Shown here: positions 15,408-23,499 of the stretch, one piece after another
Layout of the letters: each line of letters begins with the position of its first letter
How positions within the stretch are numbered: the first letter of the stretch is position 1
NCBI GenBank assembly: GCA_963833885.1
Contig: CAWHZU010000011.1
Coordinates: forward strand, 194,840 to 258,839
Length of the DNA: 64,000 nt
Direction: 5' to 3'
Source: JASHPR01 sp963833885
Lineage (GTDB): Bacteria > Actinomycetota > Actinomycetes > Streptosporangiales > Streptosporangiaceae
Position numbers and translations under genes: made by a program
Notes under the pieces: generated by a model
Seen by the model: the letters and a program-made list of their open reading frames with translations, nothing else
What the model was told of the DNA's origin: nothing
The model's database searches: none

Positions 15408-16780
15408 ACGAACGTCCGCGGACACCGTGACGACCGCGGCGAGCACCGCTCTCGAGCTCGACGACATCCAGTCCGGAATGTTTCACCAGCGGCCGGCGTC
15501 CTACGTCGGCACGTTCCTCCTGCTTCGCATCGACAGCCGCGAGGCGGGGCGGAAGCTGGTCGAGCGGCTGCTCCCGGTGATCGAGTCCGCCCGATCCTCA
15601 TCCGATCCGGCACGGAACGCGTGGGTCTCGGTGGCGTTCACCTATCAGGGGCTGAAGGCGCTGGGCGTGCCCCAGGACTCGCTCGCCAGCTTCGCGCCGG
15701 AGTTCCGGCAGGGGCATGGCGGCCCGCGCGGCGGAGCTGGGCGATGCTGGCGACAGCAGCCCGGAGAACTGGGAGAAGCCGCTCGGAAGCCCCGAGGCCC
15801 ACGTGGCGCTGTCGGTGCTCGCGCCCGACGCCACCCGGCTGGAGAGCCTGGCCGAGCGGGCCCGCCGCGCGCACGAGCAGCTAGCCGGTGTCGAGGTGAT
15901 CTGGCACCAGGACTGCTACCAGCTCCCGACGGGGCGAACCTCCTTCGGCTTCAAGGACGGGATCGGGCAGCCGGCGGTCGAAGGGAGCGGGATCCCCGGC
16001 TCCAACCCGGGCGAGCGGCCGATCAAGGCGGGCGAGTTCATCCTCGGCTACCCGGACGAGACCGGAAGCGTGGGGCCGATGCCGACCCCCGAGATCCTCG
16101 GCCGTAACGGCACCTACCTGGCTTTCCGGAAACTGCACACCCGGGTGGCCGCATACCGGCAGTACCTTCACGCCAAAGCGGCCAGCCGCGAAGAGGAGGC
16201 GCTGCTCGGCGCGAAGATGGTCGGCCGCTGGCAGAGCGGCGCGCCACTCGCGCTATCCCCCGGGCAAGACGATGCCGATCTCGGCGCGGACCCGGGCCGC
16301 AACAACCGCTTTGGCTACACCGATGATCTGCGCGGCTTCAAATGTCCCGCCGGCGCGCATGCCCGGCGTGCAAACCCCCGGGACGCGCTCGATCACGAGA
16401 TGAGCGTCGACGTCCGCCTCCACCGCATGCTCCGGCTCGGCACGAGCTACGGCCCGATGCTCCCCGAAGGCGTCTTCGACGACGACGGCGCGGACCGCGG
16501 CATCATCTTCGTCTTCGCCGGCGCCCACCCCAAGCGCCAGTTCGAGTTCGTCAAGACACAGTGGCTGAACGACGGCATCTTCATCGGCGCGCCCGCCGAG
16601 AAAGACCCGCTCGCCGGAGCGAACGACGGAACGGGCACCTACACCATCCCCCACCGGCCGATCCGCCGCCGGCTGCAGAGCCTGCCGCCATTCGTGATCA
16701 CCCGCGGCGGAGAGTACTGCTTCGCGCCGGGCCTGCGCGCGCTGCGCTGGCTGGCCGAGCTGGACACCCGGACCGGCTGA
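15397..16780 (+). pseudogene. Dyp-type peroxidase, interrupted by one apparent frameshift
   Basis: The N-terminal part (ASYVGTFLLLRI, VAFTYQGLKALGVPQDSLAS, FAPEFRQG) is in one frame; from MAARAAELGDAGD onward the protein continues in the next frame. One extra base at about 15710-15714, in CAGGGGC, explains this. Downstream the enzyme looks complete: GFKDGIGQP (the GxxDG distal Asp motif), GAHARRANPRD (proximal heme-ligand His) and QFEFVKTQWLNDG. Dyp-type enzymes are heme peroxidases oxidising dyes, lignin-like phenolics or unknown natural substrates. There is no Tat signal, so a cytoplasmic form is expected. Confidence 0.8.
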
Positions 16781-16799
16781 ACAGGAAAGGAAGGACAAC

Positions 16800-17666
16800 A
16801 TGGCAACGAGCCCGGCACGCACCGACCGCTGGAAGACACTCGACTTCAGCCCGCCGTCGTCGGATGCCGACGAACCCGGCCTGCCCGTGCTCGTCGAGTA
16901 CACGCAGGACGAGAGAGTGGCGGTCATCACGCTGAACCGGCCGCACGCGGACAACGCGATCACCACGGCGATGGGAGCACGCCTGACCGAGATCCTGGAG
17001 ACGATCGCGGTCCGGCCCGCGGTCCGCGCCGTCATCCTCACCGGAGCCGGCCGCCGGGCCTTCTCCGTCGGCAGCGACCTGCGCCAGCGCAAAGACATGA
17101 CCAAACAGGACTGGCTGCGGCAGCGCCAGGACTTCGATCGCACTCTGTACACCGTGCGCCAGCTGCGCAAGCCGATCTTCACCGCCGTCAACGGGATCGC
17201 CTACGGCGGCGGCTGCGAGCTCGCCCAGAGCACCGACTTCATCATCGCGTCCGACAACGCCACCTTCGGCCAGCCCGAAGCGATGGTCGGCCTCGCCGCC
17301 GGAGGCGGCTCGCCAGCGCTGCTCCCGCGCCTACTCCCCCCGGGCAAAGCCATGCAGATGCTGATGACCGGCGACCCGATCAGCGCACAGGAAGCGCACC
17401 GGCTCGGAATGGTCAACGAACTCTATCCCCAGGACGAGCTCATCGACGCCGCACACCGGATCGCGGAGAAAATCGCGAGCAACTCACCCACCGCCGTGCA
17501 GGCAGTCAAGCAGGCGGTCCGGATGGGCCAGGGCGAGCCGATCGAGCAAGCCATCGCGATCATGATGGAGGCGCACTGGCGCTCCGCCGTCCACCCCGAC
17601 CGAGTCGAAGGCATCAGCGCGTTCAACGAAGACCGCGAGCCCAGCTTCCAGGATCCCGACCACTGA
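16800..17666 (+). CDS. Enoyl-CoA hydratase/isomerase family protein
   Basis: A 288-residue crotonase-fold protein with about 35 extra N-terminal residues. Oxyanion-hole segments are AFSVGSDLRQRK and NGIAYGGGCELAQSTDFIIA; the second loop reads GLAAGGGSPALLPRLL, where classical hydratases place catalytic acids, so the exact reaction is uncertain. The strong ribosome site GGAAAGGAAGGA precedes ATG 16800, 19 bp after the peroxidase. Last gene of the operon. Its presence suggests that the operon processes a CoA thioester, perhaps an aromatic or unsaturated acid (inference). Confidence 0.88.
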   Translation: MATSPARTDRWKTLDFSPPSSDADEPGLPVLVEYTQDERVAVITLNRPHADNAITTAMGARLTEILETIAVRPAVRAVILTGAGRRAFSVGSDLRQRKDMTKQDWLRQRQDFDRTLYTVRQLRKPIFTAVNGIAYGGGCELAQSTDFIIASDNATFGQPEAMVGLAAGGGSPALLPRLLPPGKAMQMLMTGDPISAQEAHRLGMVNELYPQDELIDAAHRIAEKIASNSPTAVQAVKQAVRMGQGEPIEQAIAIMMEAHWRSAVHPDRVEGISAFNEDREPSFQDPDH

Positions 17667-17724
17667 TGCGCCGCGCAGAGCACCACGCGCAACCCGAGGT
17701 GCCCCCGGTAACCGCCTCGCCTAT

Positions 17725-17868
17725 GTAAACAACGCGGTCGAGGTGACGTATGTCAGCGCTGGAGGCCACCGGGATCTACAGCACGCCGGTCTATCACGCG
17801 CTGATCGAGCACGCGGAATTCGGGCAGGTGCTGGTGTGCAAGGCCGGGCATGTTAAGAACGTGCCGGC
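17725..17868 (+). mobile_element. IS110-family transposase fragment
   Basis: VSALEATGIYSTPVYHALIE followed by HAEFGQVLVCKAGHVKNVP matches the conserved middle of the DEDD domain of IS110-type transposases (MEATGIY...HVKNVPG). The match stops within a few residues of KNVP, where the duplicated PIN block begins. There are no ends or second catalytic half, so it is a fossil. Confidence 0.7.
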
Positions 17869-17883
17869 CGCAAACCGATCTCC

Positions 17884-18236
17884 GTTGCGGCAGTTACTGG
17901 TCGAGATCGTCGGGCAGGAGCCGGAACCACCTGTGGGGGTGAGGGGTGCACCGCCCGGAAGCCGCGCCGGTCGAGTGTGAGGACGGCGTCGGTCCGGTAC
18001 TGGGCTGCGAGCCCTACATTGACGGCGCCGGCTAGGTCCAGGTCGAGGCTGGCGTACTGCTTCTGGACCAGGCGCGCGGTGTCGAGGATCTCGATGCCGG
18101 TTCCGAGGATCTGGAATCGCGTCTGCCGGGCCTGGGTAATGACGAAATCAATGATCATGGTCCGGGCACGGGATCCGAAGCGGGCCTTGGCCAGGTGATC
18201 AACCTCGGTGAGCACGAGCGGCGAGATGATCACCGT
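17884..18236 (-). pseudogene. Truncated second copy of the PIN toxin gene (direct repeat copy 2)
   Basis: The block is nearly identical in DNA to 8687-9041 and has the same orientation. It encodes TVIISPLVLTEVDHLAKARF onward but lacks the N-terminal strand with the first catalytic Asp. DLDLADAVNVA has become DLDLAGAVNVG and RRDFRAM has become RRGFRAV, removing acidic residues, and a frameshift follows. The antitoxin gene is absent. It is a dead copy. Confidence 0.8.
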
Positions 18237-18283
18237 CCTTGCCCGGCTGTTGATACAGCACGCGCTCGGGCAAGACAGAAGCA

Positions 18284-19852
18284 ATGACGACCTTGACCGT
18301 CCGGGCTGTCCAGCGGCTGACTCTTGCCGCTGCATGCCTGGCGCAGGGCATGATGGTCCTCGATGTCCTGATTGTCAGCGTCGCTCTTCCGTCGATGCAG
18401 CGGGAACTTCGGCTGTCGCCTAGCGGCCTGGAATGGGTCGTCAGCTCGTACGCCCTGGTCCTCGCCGCGCTGATTCCGTCCGGCGGCGCACTCGGTGATC
18501 ATTTCGGGCGCAAGCGCATCTTCGTGGCCGGATTGGCACTATTCACGCTCGCCTCGGTTGGATGTGCGCTCTCGACCTCCGGCGGGATGCTGATCGCGTT
18601 CCGGGTGATCCAGGGGATTGGCGGCGCAGTCATGTCGTCGCTCACGCTCGCCTTGATCTCCGAGGCCTATCCCCCGGACGCCAGAAGCGGGCCGATCGGG
18701 TTGTGGGCAGCGGTCAGCGGCCTGGCAGTCGCCGGGGGGAGCGTCGTCGGCGGGCTGCTGCTCTCGGTCTTCTCCTGGTCATCGATCTTCTGGGTTAACG
18801 TCCCGATCGGGGCGCTTGCCATTGCCATCTCCATACTCGGGGTCACCGAATCCCGGGAGAGCGCGCCTCGCCCACTCGATGTGCGCGGGGTGGCGCTCAG
18901 CGCCCTTGGCCTGTTTCTGGTGGCCTTCGGTCTGGTCTATTCGGCCGATGCCACCTGGGCCTCGCCGGTCGTGGTCGGCTGCATCGCGGCCGGCGTGGCT
19001 GTCTTGGTGGCGTTCGCGGCATGCGAACGCAGGACTGGTTCACCGATGGCGCCGCCAGCGTTGCTGCGGACCAGGAGCTTCGCTGCCGCATGCGGCGTGT
19101 ACCTGCTGGCGTACCTCGCTTTCTCGGGCTTCATCTACTACGTGACCTTGTACTTCCAGAATGTGCAGCGCTGGTCCGCGCTCCACACCGGACTATCGTG
19201 GCTGCTGTTCTGCATCCCGTACTTCGCGGTAGCGCAGCGCAGGCACCAGCTCGCCCGCTGGCTGCCGGAGGCCGCGGCGATCGGCTGGGGGTGCGTGATC
19301 GCGGCCGCTGGCACGCTCGGCATGAGCCAGCTGACGACCACCACCACGTTCGCGTTGCCCGCGGTTAGCTACGTCTTGGTAGGCGTCGGATTCGGGCTCA
19401 TGGTCCCGGCCGGCTCGGCTGCCGCCATGGCTGAGGTGCCGCCGGACTCGTCGGGCATTGGCTCCGGGCTGTTCAACGCCTGCCGTCAGATCGGAACTGC
19501 GATGGGGCTGGCAATTCTCGGCTCGGTCGCGACCAGCATCATCGTCGCCGACTGGCATAGCCAGGTTCGCTCCTTCGCCCCGGCCGAGCAGCCACGTGCC
19601 ACCGGGCTAAGTGCAGACGTCGCCGGTGGCCAGATAAAGGCAGTCACCACCGCGCTGGGCCAGCACGCGCACAGCCCGGCGGTCGCGTCCTATTTGCACG
19701 GATTCGAGGCGGCGCTGATAACAGCGAGCGTGATCCTGATAGCGGCCGGCGCACTCGGATTCCTCGGCCTGAGGCGCCTTCACTGCGCGCCCGAAAATGT
19801 CAGCGCCGGCGAGGTCGAGGATGTCAGCAGCGACCGTGGCGAACGCTCCTAG
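18284..19852 (+). CDS. MFS transporter, DHA2 (EmrB/QacA) drug-exporter family
   Basis: A 522-residue protein with about 14 hydrophobic segments. Motif A (GGALGDHFGRKR) follows the second segment, and motif C-like VIQGIGGAVMSS and AVAGGSVVGGLLLS are present, typical of proton-driven DHA2 exporters. The sequence PPDSSGIGSGLFNACRQIGT is the family's late signature. It begins 48 bp after the duplicated PIN block, so its original promoter region may have been replaced. Substrate unknown; a hydrophobic or antibiotic compound is usual. Confidence 0.88.
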   Translation: MTTLTVRAVQRLTLAAACLAQGMMVLDVLIVSVALPSMQRELRLSPSGLEWVVSSYALVLAALIPSGGALGDHFGRKRIFVAGLALFTLASVGCALSTSGGMLIAFRVIQGIGGAVMSSLTLALISEAYPPDARSGPIGLWAAVSGLAVAGGSVVGGLLLSVFSWSSIFWVNVPIGALAIAISILGVTESRESAPRPLDVRGVALSALGLFLVAFGLVYSADATWASPVVVGCIAAGVAVLVAFAACERRTGSPMAPPALLRTRSFAAACGVYLLAYLAFSGFIYYVTLYFQNVQRWSALHTGLSWLLFCIPYFAVAQRRHQLARWLPEAAAIGWGCVIAAAGTLGMSQLTTTTTFALPAVSYVLVGVGFGLMVPAGSAAAMAEVPPDSSGIGSGLFNACRQIGTAMGLAILGSVATSIIVADWHSQVRSFAPAEQPRATGLSADVAGGQIKAVTTALGQHAHSPAVASYLHGFEAALITASVILIAAGALGFLGLRRLHCAPENVSAGEVEDVSSDRGERS

Positions 19853-19860
19853 CCGCGCTG

Positions 19861-20697
19861 TTACCGCACGGGCGTCGGCACGAACTTCGCGATCGCGCCG
19901 GCCACCGCGTCCGGGTCGTCGACCGGGACCCACGTCCCGGCGCCGGGAACGGTCACCAGGGTGGCACTGGGGAAATCGGATGCGAGGTGCCGGGCGTATT
20001 CGGTGGGGAAGAACTTGCACGCCTCGCCCCAGATCACCAGGACCGGCCGGTCGAACCCGGGGATCGCCTTGGCCGCGTCGATGAGGAGCTGCGGGCGCTC
20101 CCCAGCCAGGGCCGCAACGAGATCACCGGCCACCCGCCGGTCACGCAGGATCGGCCCGAAGAACGACTCCGCGCGTTCGCTGTCGAGCCCGATCTCGGTC
20201 ACGCTGGAGACGTTCCGGCGCCGGGCAGTCAGACGGACCGCCCCCCGGGCCAGCCCGGGCATCCTGCGGCACATTGCCGACGCCATCTTGAGCTTGTTGG
20301 GCGGGAACTGGTCGTAGCTTTCGCAGTTGGTCAGCACGAGACGGCCGATCCGCCCGAGTGCCGGATGACCGGTGGCAAGCGACAGCAGCAGCAGGCCGCC
20401 GGCCGTGTCATTGGCGACCACCGTGGCGTCGGTCACGTCGAGCAGTTCCAGGCAGTCGAGCAGCAGCCGTGCCAGCGAGTTGGCAGACCGGTCTGCTCCT
20501 GAAAGCAGCGGCCATGGGTGCGCTCCCAGGGGGAGGTCGACAGTGATGCAGCGGTAGCGATCCTCGAGCGCGGCGACGACGTCACGCCACAGGTCGCCGT
20601 TCGCGAGCGCTCCGGCGAAGAAGACGAGCGGCGGCCCTTGGCCGGACGACCGGTACGCCAGGGGTCCAAGACGGGTTTCCAGCGTTTCGCATTCCAT
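19861..20697 (-). CDS. Alpha/beta hydrolase-fold protein with Asp nucleophile and no catalytic His
   Basis: The 278-residue protein has the alpha/beta hydrolase core: oxyanion region PPLVFFAGALANGDLWRD, nucleophile elbow VVANDTAGGLLLL and acid loop VLVIWGEACKFFPTEYARHL. The elbow residue is Asp, as in haloalkane dehalogenases and epoxide hydrolases. The C-terminal motif, normally GAGHW-P-DDP, here reads GAGTWVPVDDP: the catalytic His is replaced by Thr. Hydrolytic activity is therefore doubtful. ATG 20697 is preferred over TTG 20706. A palindrome just upstream suggests control by the neighbouring TetR. Confidence 0.8.
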   Translation of the reverse strand: MECETLETRLGPLAYRSSGQGPPLVFFAGALANGDLWRDVVAALEDRYRCITVDLPLGAHPWPLLSGADRSANSLARLLLDCLELLDVTDATVVANDTAGGLLLLSLATGHPALGRIGRLVLTNCESYDQFPPNKLKMASAMCRRMPGLARGAVRLTARRRNVSSVTEIGLDSERAESFFGPILRDRRVAGDLVAALAGERPQLLIDAAKAIPGFDRPVLVIWGEACKFFPTEYARHLASDFPSATLVTVPGAGTWVPVDDPDAVAGAIAKFVPTPVR

Positions 20698-20706
20698 GCG
20701 TATCAA

Positions 20707-20723
20707 ACATACTCGCGGTATGT
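20707..20723. promoter_or_regulatory. TetR-type operator candidate
   Basis: ACATAC-TCGCG-GTATGT: perfect 6-bp arms around a 5-bp spacer, about 10 bp upstream of the alpha/beta hydrolase start and in the gap downstream of the tetR gene. Half-sites of this kind are usual for TetR-family dimers. Confidence 0.6.
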
Positions 20724-20799
20724 GAATTCGGCAAGGTGCCTGGTCGCTGAAGCAAGGTGACTGGTCGCCGCAGCAGGGCGGCCTGGTTGCCGAAGCGGA

Positions 20800-21441
20800 T
20801 CAGGGCTCCTTGCCTGGAGCCAGGCCCCGGAGCATCACCTCGAGTGCCTTGCCGAGTTCGGCCCTTGTTGCGCCGGGGTCGCTGGCGCGCGTGATGAGCA
20901 GGGCGCCGAGCCAGGCCAGGCCGCCGATGAGATCAGTGAGAACGCCGGGGTTCAGATCCGCGAGCTGACCGTGCTCGATCGCCGTGGCGATGAACAACCG
21001 CACGGCCTCGGCGTTCGCCTGCTGCTCCGCAGAAGGATCGGGCTCGTGACCGAGCACCGCTGGCCCGTCGATCAGCGTGATCCGCCGTATCTCTTGATCG
21101 AGCACGGCGTCCAGGTACGCGTTCACCTTCGCGACGAGCTGATCGATCGGCGGGTCCTCCGGGTCTCCGGCTACGACCGCGCGCCCGTACGCGTCTGCCT
21201 CCGCCTCGTCGTATACGGCGCGGAACAGCGCCTCCTTGCCGGCGAAGTGGTGGTACACCGCACCCTTGGTGACCCGGGCCGCGTCGGCGATCTCGTCGAC
21301 CGACGTCTGTGCGTAGCCCTTGGCGCCGAACAGGGAACGGGCGGCGGTGAGCACAGCCCGGCGGGTGGCCTCGGCGTGCTGCGAGCGGAGCGTGGCCGAA
21401 GGCTCGGCGCCGCTTTCGCCTTTCGATGATCGCCGCGGCAT
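20800..21441 (-). CDS. TetR family transcriptional regulator
   Basis: A 213-residue regulator. The N-terminal helix-turn-helix reads TRRAVLTAARSLFGAKGYAQ, then VDEIADAARVTKGAVYHHFA and GKEALFRAVYDEAE, a textbook TetR domain. The C-terminal two thirds is the ligand-binding helical bundle (VLGHEPDPSAEQQ, GGLAWLGALLITRA). The frame is open far upstream; ATG 21441 is chosen because the recognisable protein begins there. It precedes the alpha/beta hydrolase on the same strand, and an ACATAC-N5-GTATGT palindrome lies between them. Confidence 0.88.
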   Translation of the reverse strand: MPRRSSKGESGAEPSATLRSQHAEATRRAVLTAARSLFGAKGYAQTSVDEIADAARVTKGAVYHHFAGKEALFRAVYDEAEADAYGRAVVAGDPEDPPIDQLVAKVNAYLDAVLDQEIRRITLIDGPAVLGHEPDPSAEQQANAEAVRLFIATAIEHGQLADLNPGVLTDLIGGLAWLGALLITRASDPGATRAELGKALEVMLRGLAPGKEP

Positions 21442-21484
21442 GCGGCTCAGTATGTCACCGCAGGTTGCCGCTACCTCGGCCCTA

Positions 21485-22510
21485 TCAGCTGGTCTGATCA
21501 GCCGGCGGGCAGCCGGCAAACGGTGGGCGTGGTCCGGCATCGGCCTGCACAAGCTCGAGGCGCGGGTCGATCCCCGAGGCCAGCCCGGGTGGCCGAGGGG
21601 GCGGGTGGGAGTCACTGGCCCGGTGGTCTTCGGAGACGGGCTCGCGGCCGCCGGAGCGGGTGGCGGCAATGCCGGCGATGACCACAAGGACGATCCCGGC
21701 GGCAGAGGATGCACCCGGAACCTGCCGGAGCACAAGCAGCCCGGCCAGTATCGCGATGGCGGGTTCCAGGCTCATCAGGGTCCCGAAGGCGCTGGCGGTG
21801 AGGCGCCGCAGGGCGAGGAACTCGAGGCTGAACGGGATCACCGGGTGCAGCACTGCCAGGCCCAGCATGATGCCGAGCAGCGGCCAGGTCACCCGGCTCA
21901 GGCTGGGACCGGCGGCGAGCAGGGCGATCGCTCCGGCCACGGGCATGGAGACGGCCAGCCCAGCCAGTCCGGTGACGTGGTCGCCGACGTGCTGGGTCAG
22001 CAGAATGTAGGCGGCCCAGCAGACCCCGGCGGCCAAGGCGAACGCGAGGCCAGCGAGGTCGGTGCCGCCGTTCCAGGGATGAGTCAGCAGCACGACACCG
22101 ACGGCGGCCGGGGCTGCCCAGCGCCGGTGCCCGCCACCGGGGCCGAACAGCGACACAGCGAGCGGGCCGAGGAACTCCAGCGCGCTGGCCGTGCCGAGCG
22201 GGATACGCGCGATCGCGAGCATGAACAGCAGCGTCACGCCGGCGGTGACCGCGCCCAGCACGCAGCAGGCCAGCAGGTCCCGGCGGGCGAAGTGCCGCAG
22301 CCGCGGCCGGACCAGGACCACGAGGATCAGCCCGGCCCAGGCCAGCCGCAGGCCGGCCACGCCCAGCGGGCCCAGCTGGCCAAACAAGGGGACCGACAGG
22401 GCCAGCCCTAGCTGGACGCACGACATGGATGCCGCAGCCATCAGCGCCCCGCCCTGGGCACCGGCCAGGCCCGGGGCGCGGCGGCGGCATCCGGGCGGCG
22501 GCGCGTTCAT
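21485..22510 (-). CDS. EamA/RhtA-like transporter (drug/metabolite superfamily)
   Basis: The 341-residue membrane protein has about ten hydrophobic helices in two EamA repeats. Notable segments are LGPLGVAGLRLAWAGLILVV, ASALEFLGPLAVSLFG and AFGTLMSLEPAIAILAGLLV, the last typical of RhtA-type threonine/homoserine exporters. A hydrophilic Pro-rich tail of about 50 residues ends the protein. It diverges from a LysR-family gene 83 bp away, which probably controls it, a frequent arrangement for amino-acid exporters. Confidence 0.85.
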   Translation of the reverse strand: MNAPPPGCRRRAPGLAGAQGGALMAAASMSCVQLGLALSVPLFGQLGPLGVAGLRLAWAGLILVVLVRPRLRHFARRDLLACCVLGAVTAGVTLLFMLAIARIPLGTASALEFLGPLAVSLFGPGGGHRRWAAPAAVGVVLLTHPWNGGTDLAGLAFALAAGVCWAAYILLTQHVGDHVTGLAGLAVSMPVAGAIALLAAGPSLSRVTWPLLGIMLGLAVLHPVIPFSLEFLALRRLTASAFGTLMSLEPAIAILAGLLVLRQVPGASSAAGIVLVVIAGIAATRSGGREPVSEDHRASDSHPPPRPPGLASGIDPRLELVQADAGPRPPFAGCPPADQTS

Positions 22511-22592
22511 GGCCCCAGTAAAGCGTCGATGACCGTCCACGTCCACGTGTCGAATATTGATAAACCATCCAGGAATTCTGAACAATGGAAGC

Positions 22593-23492
22593 ATGGAGAC
22601 GCGACGGCTGGAGTTGCTGGCCGAGCTGTCCCGACTGGGCTCGATGCGTGCAGTCGCGGACGCGCTCGGCACCACCACCTCGACGGTGTCGCAGCAGATC
22701 GCCGTGCTCGGCCGCGAAATGGGCACCCCGCTCATCGAGCCCGCCGGACGCCGGGTCCGGCTGACACCAGCAGGGCGCCGGCTGGCCGAGCACGCCGTGA
22801 CGATCCTTGCCGCAGTCGAGGCCGCGCAGCTCGACCTGGGACCGCAGGCAGAACCCAACGGCACGCTGCGAGTCGCCGGATTCAGCACCGCGTTCCGCGC
22901 CTACCTGCTGCCGGTCATCACCACTCTGGCGGCTACGCATCCCCGGGTGCGCGTGCTGCTCCGCGAGCACGAGCCCGCCGAGGCCATGCAGTTGCTGGCC
23001 ACCGACCAGGTCGACCTCGCGCTCGTCTATGACTACAACCTTGCCCCGGCCGTCGCCGACCCCGCCATGCACACCGCGCCGCTATGGGCCACGCGGTGGG
23101 GCCTGGGCGTGCCCGCCAGCGAACCCGCCTGCGCCGGGACGACGCTGCAGATCTTCGCCCGCTTCCAGGGTCACGACTGGATCGGCAACTCCCGCAACAC
23201 CGCGGACGAGGACGTCATCCGCACGCTCGCAGCCATGGCCGGGTTCACGCCCCGCATCACCCACCAGGCAGACAGCCTCGACCTCGTGCAAGACATGATC
23301 ACTGCAGGCCTTGGCGTCGGGCTGCTTCCGCTCGGCCACGCTGCCCGCGAAGGAGTGCGCCTTCTTCCCCTCAGCGGTCCAGACGTCGAGTTGCGGGCCT
23401 ACTCCGTCACCCGCCACGGGCACCTGAACTGGCCTCCGCTCGCCCTCGTCACCGGCCTCCTGGAGCGCGCCAGCCAGCGAACGGCGCCGTGA
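22593..23492 (+). CDS. LysR family transcriptional regulator
   Basis: The 299-residue protein begins with a LysR winged helix: RLELLAELSRLGSMRAVADA followed by TTSTVSQQIAVLGREMGTPL. A substrate-binding domain follows (LRVAGFSTAFRAYLLPVITT, DQVDLALVYDYNLAP, ADSLDLVQDMITAGLGVGLL). ATG 22593 gives the expected short N-terminus; TTG 22557 is also in frame. It diverges from the EamA exporter. The short intergenic region is relatively A/T rich and should hold both promoters. Confidence 0.9.
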   Translation: METRRLELLAELSRLGSMRAVADALGTTTSTVSQQIAVLGREMGTPLIEPAGRRVRLTPAGRRLAEHAVTILAAVEAAQLDLGPQAEPNGTLRVAGFSTAFRAYLLPVITTLAATHPRVRVLLREHEPAEAMQLLATDQVDLALVYDYNLAPAVADPAMHTAPLWATRWGLGVPASEPACAGTTLQIFARFQGHDWIGNSRNTADEDVIRTLAAMAGFTPRITHQADSLDLVQDMITAGLGVGLLPLGHAAREGVRLLPLSGPDVELRAYSVTRHGHLNWPPLALVTGLLERASQRTAP

Positions 23493-23499
23493 TCGGCGG

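Noticed and set aside
21612..23072. Long minus-strand frame of 486 codons across the EamA and LysR genes
   Set aside because: Its translation is Arg/Pro-rich without motifs, while both overlapped genes have recognisable domains.
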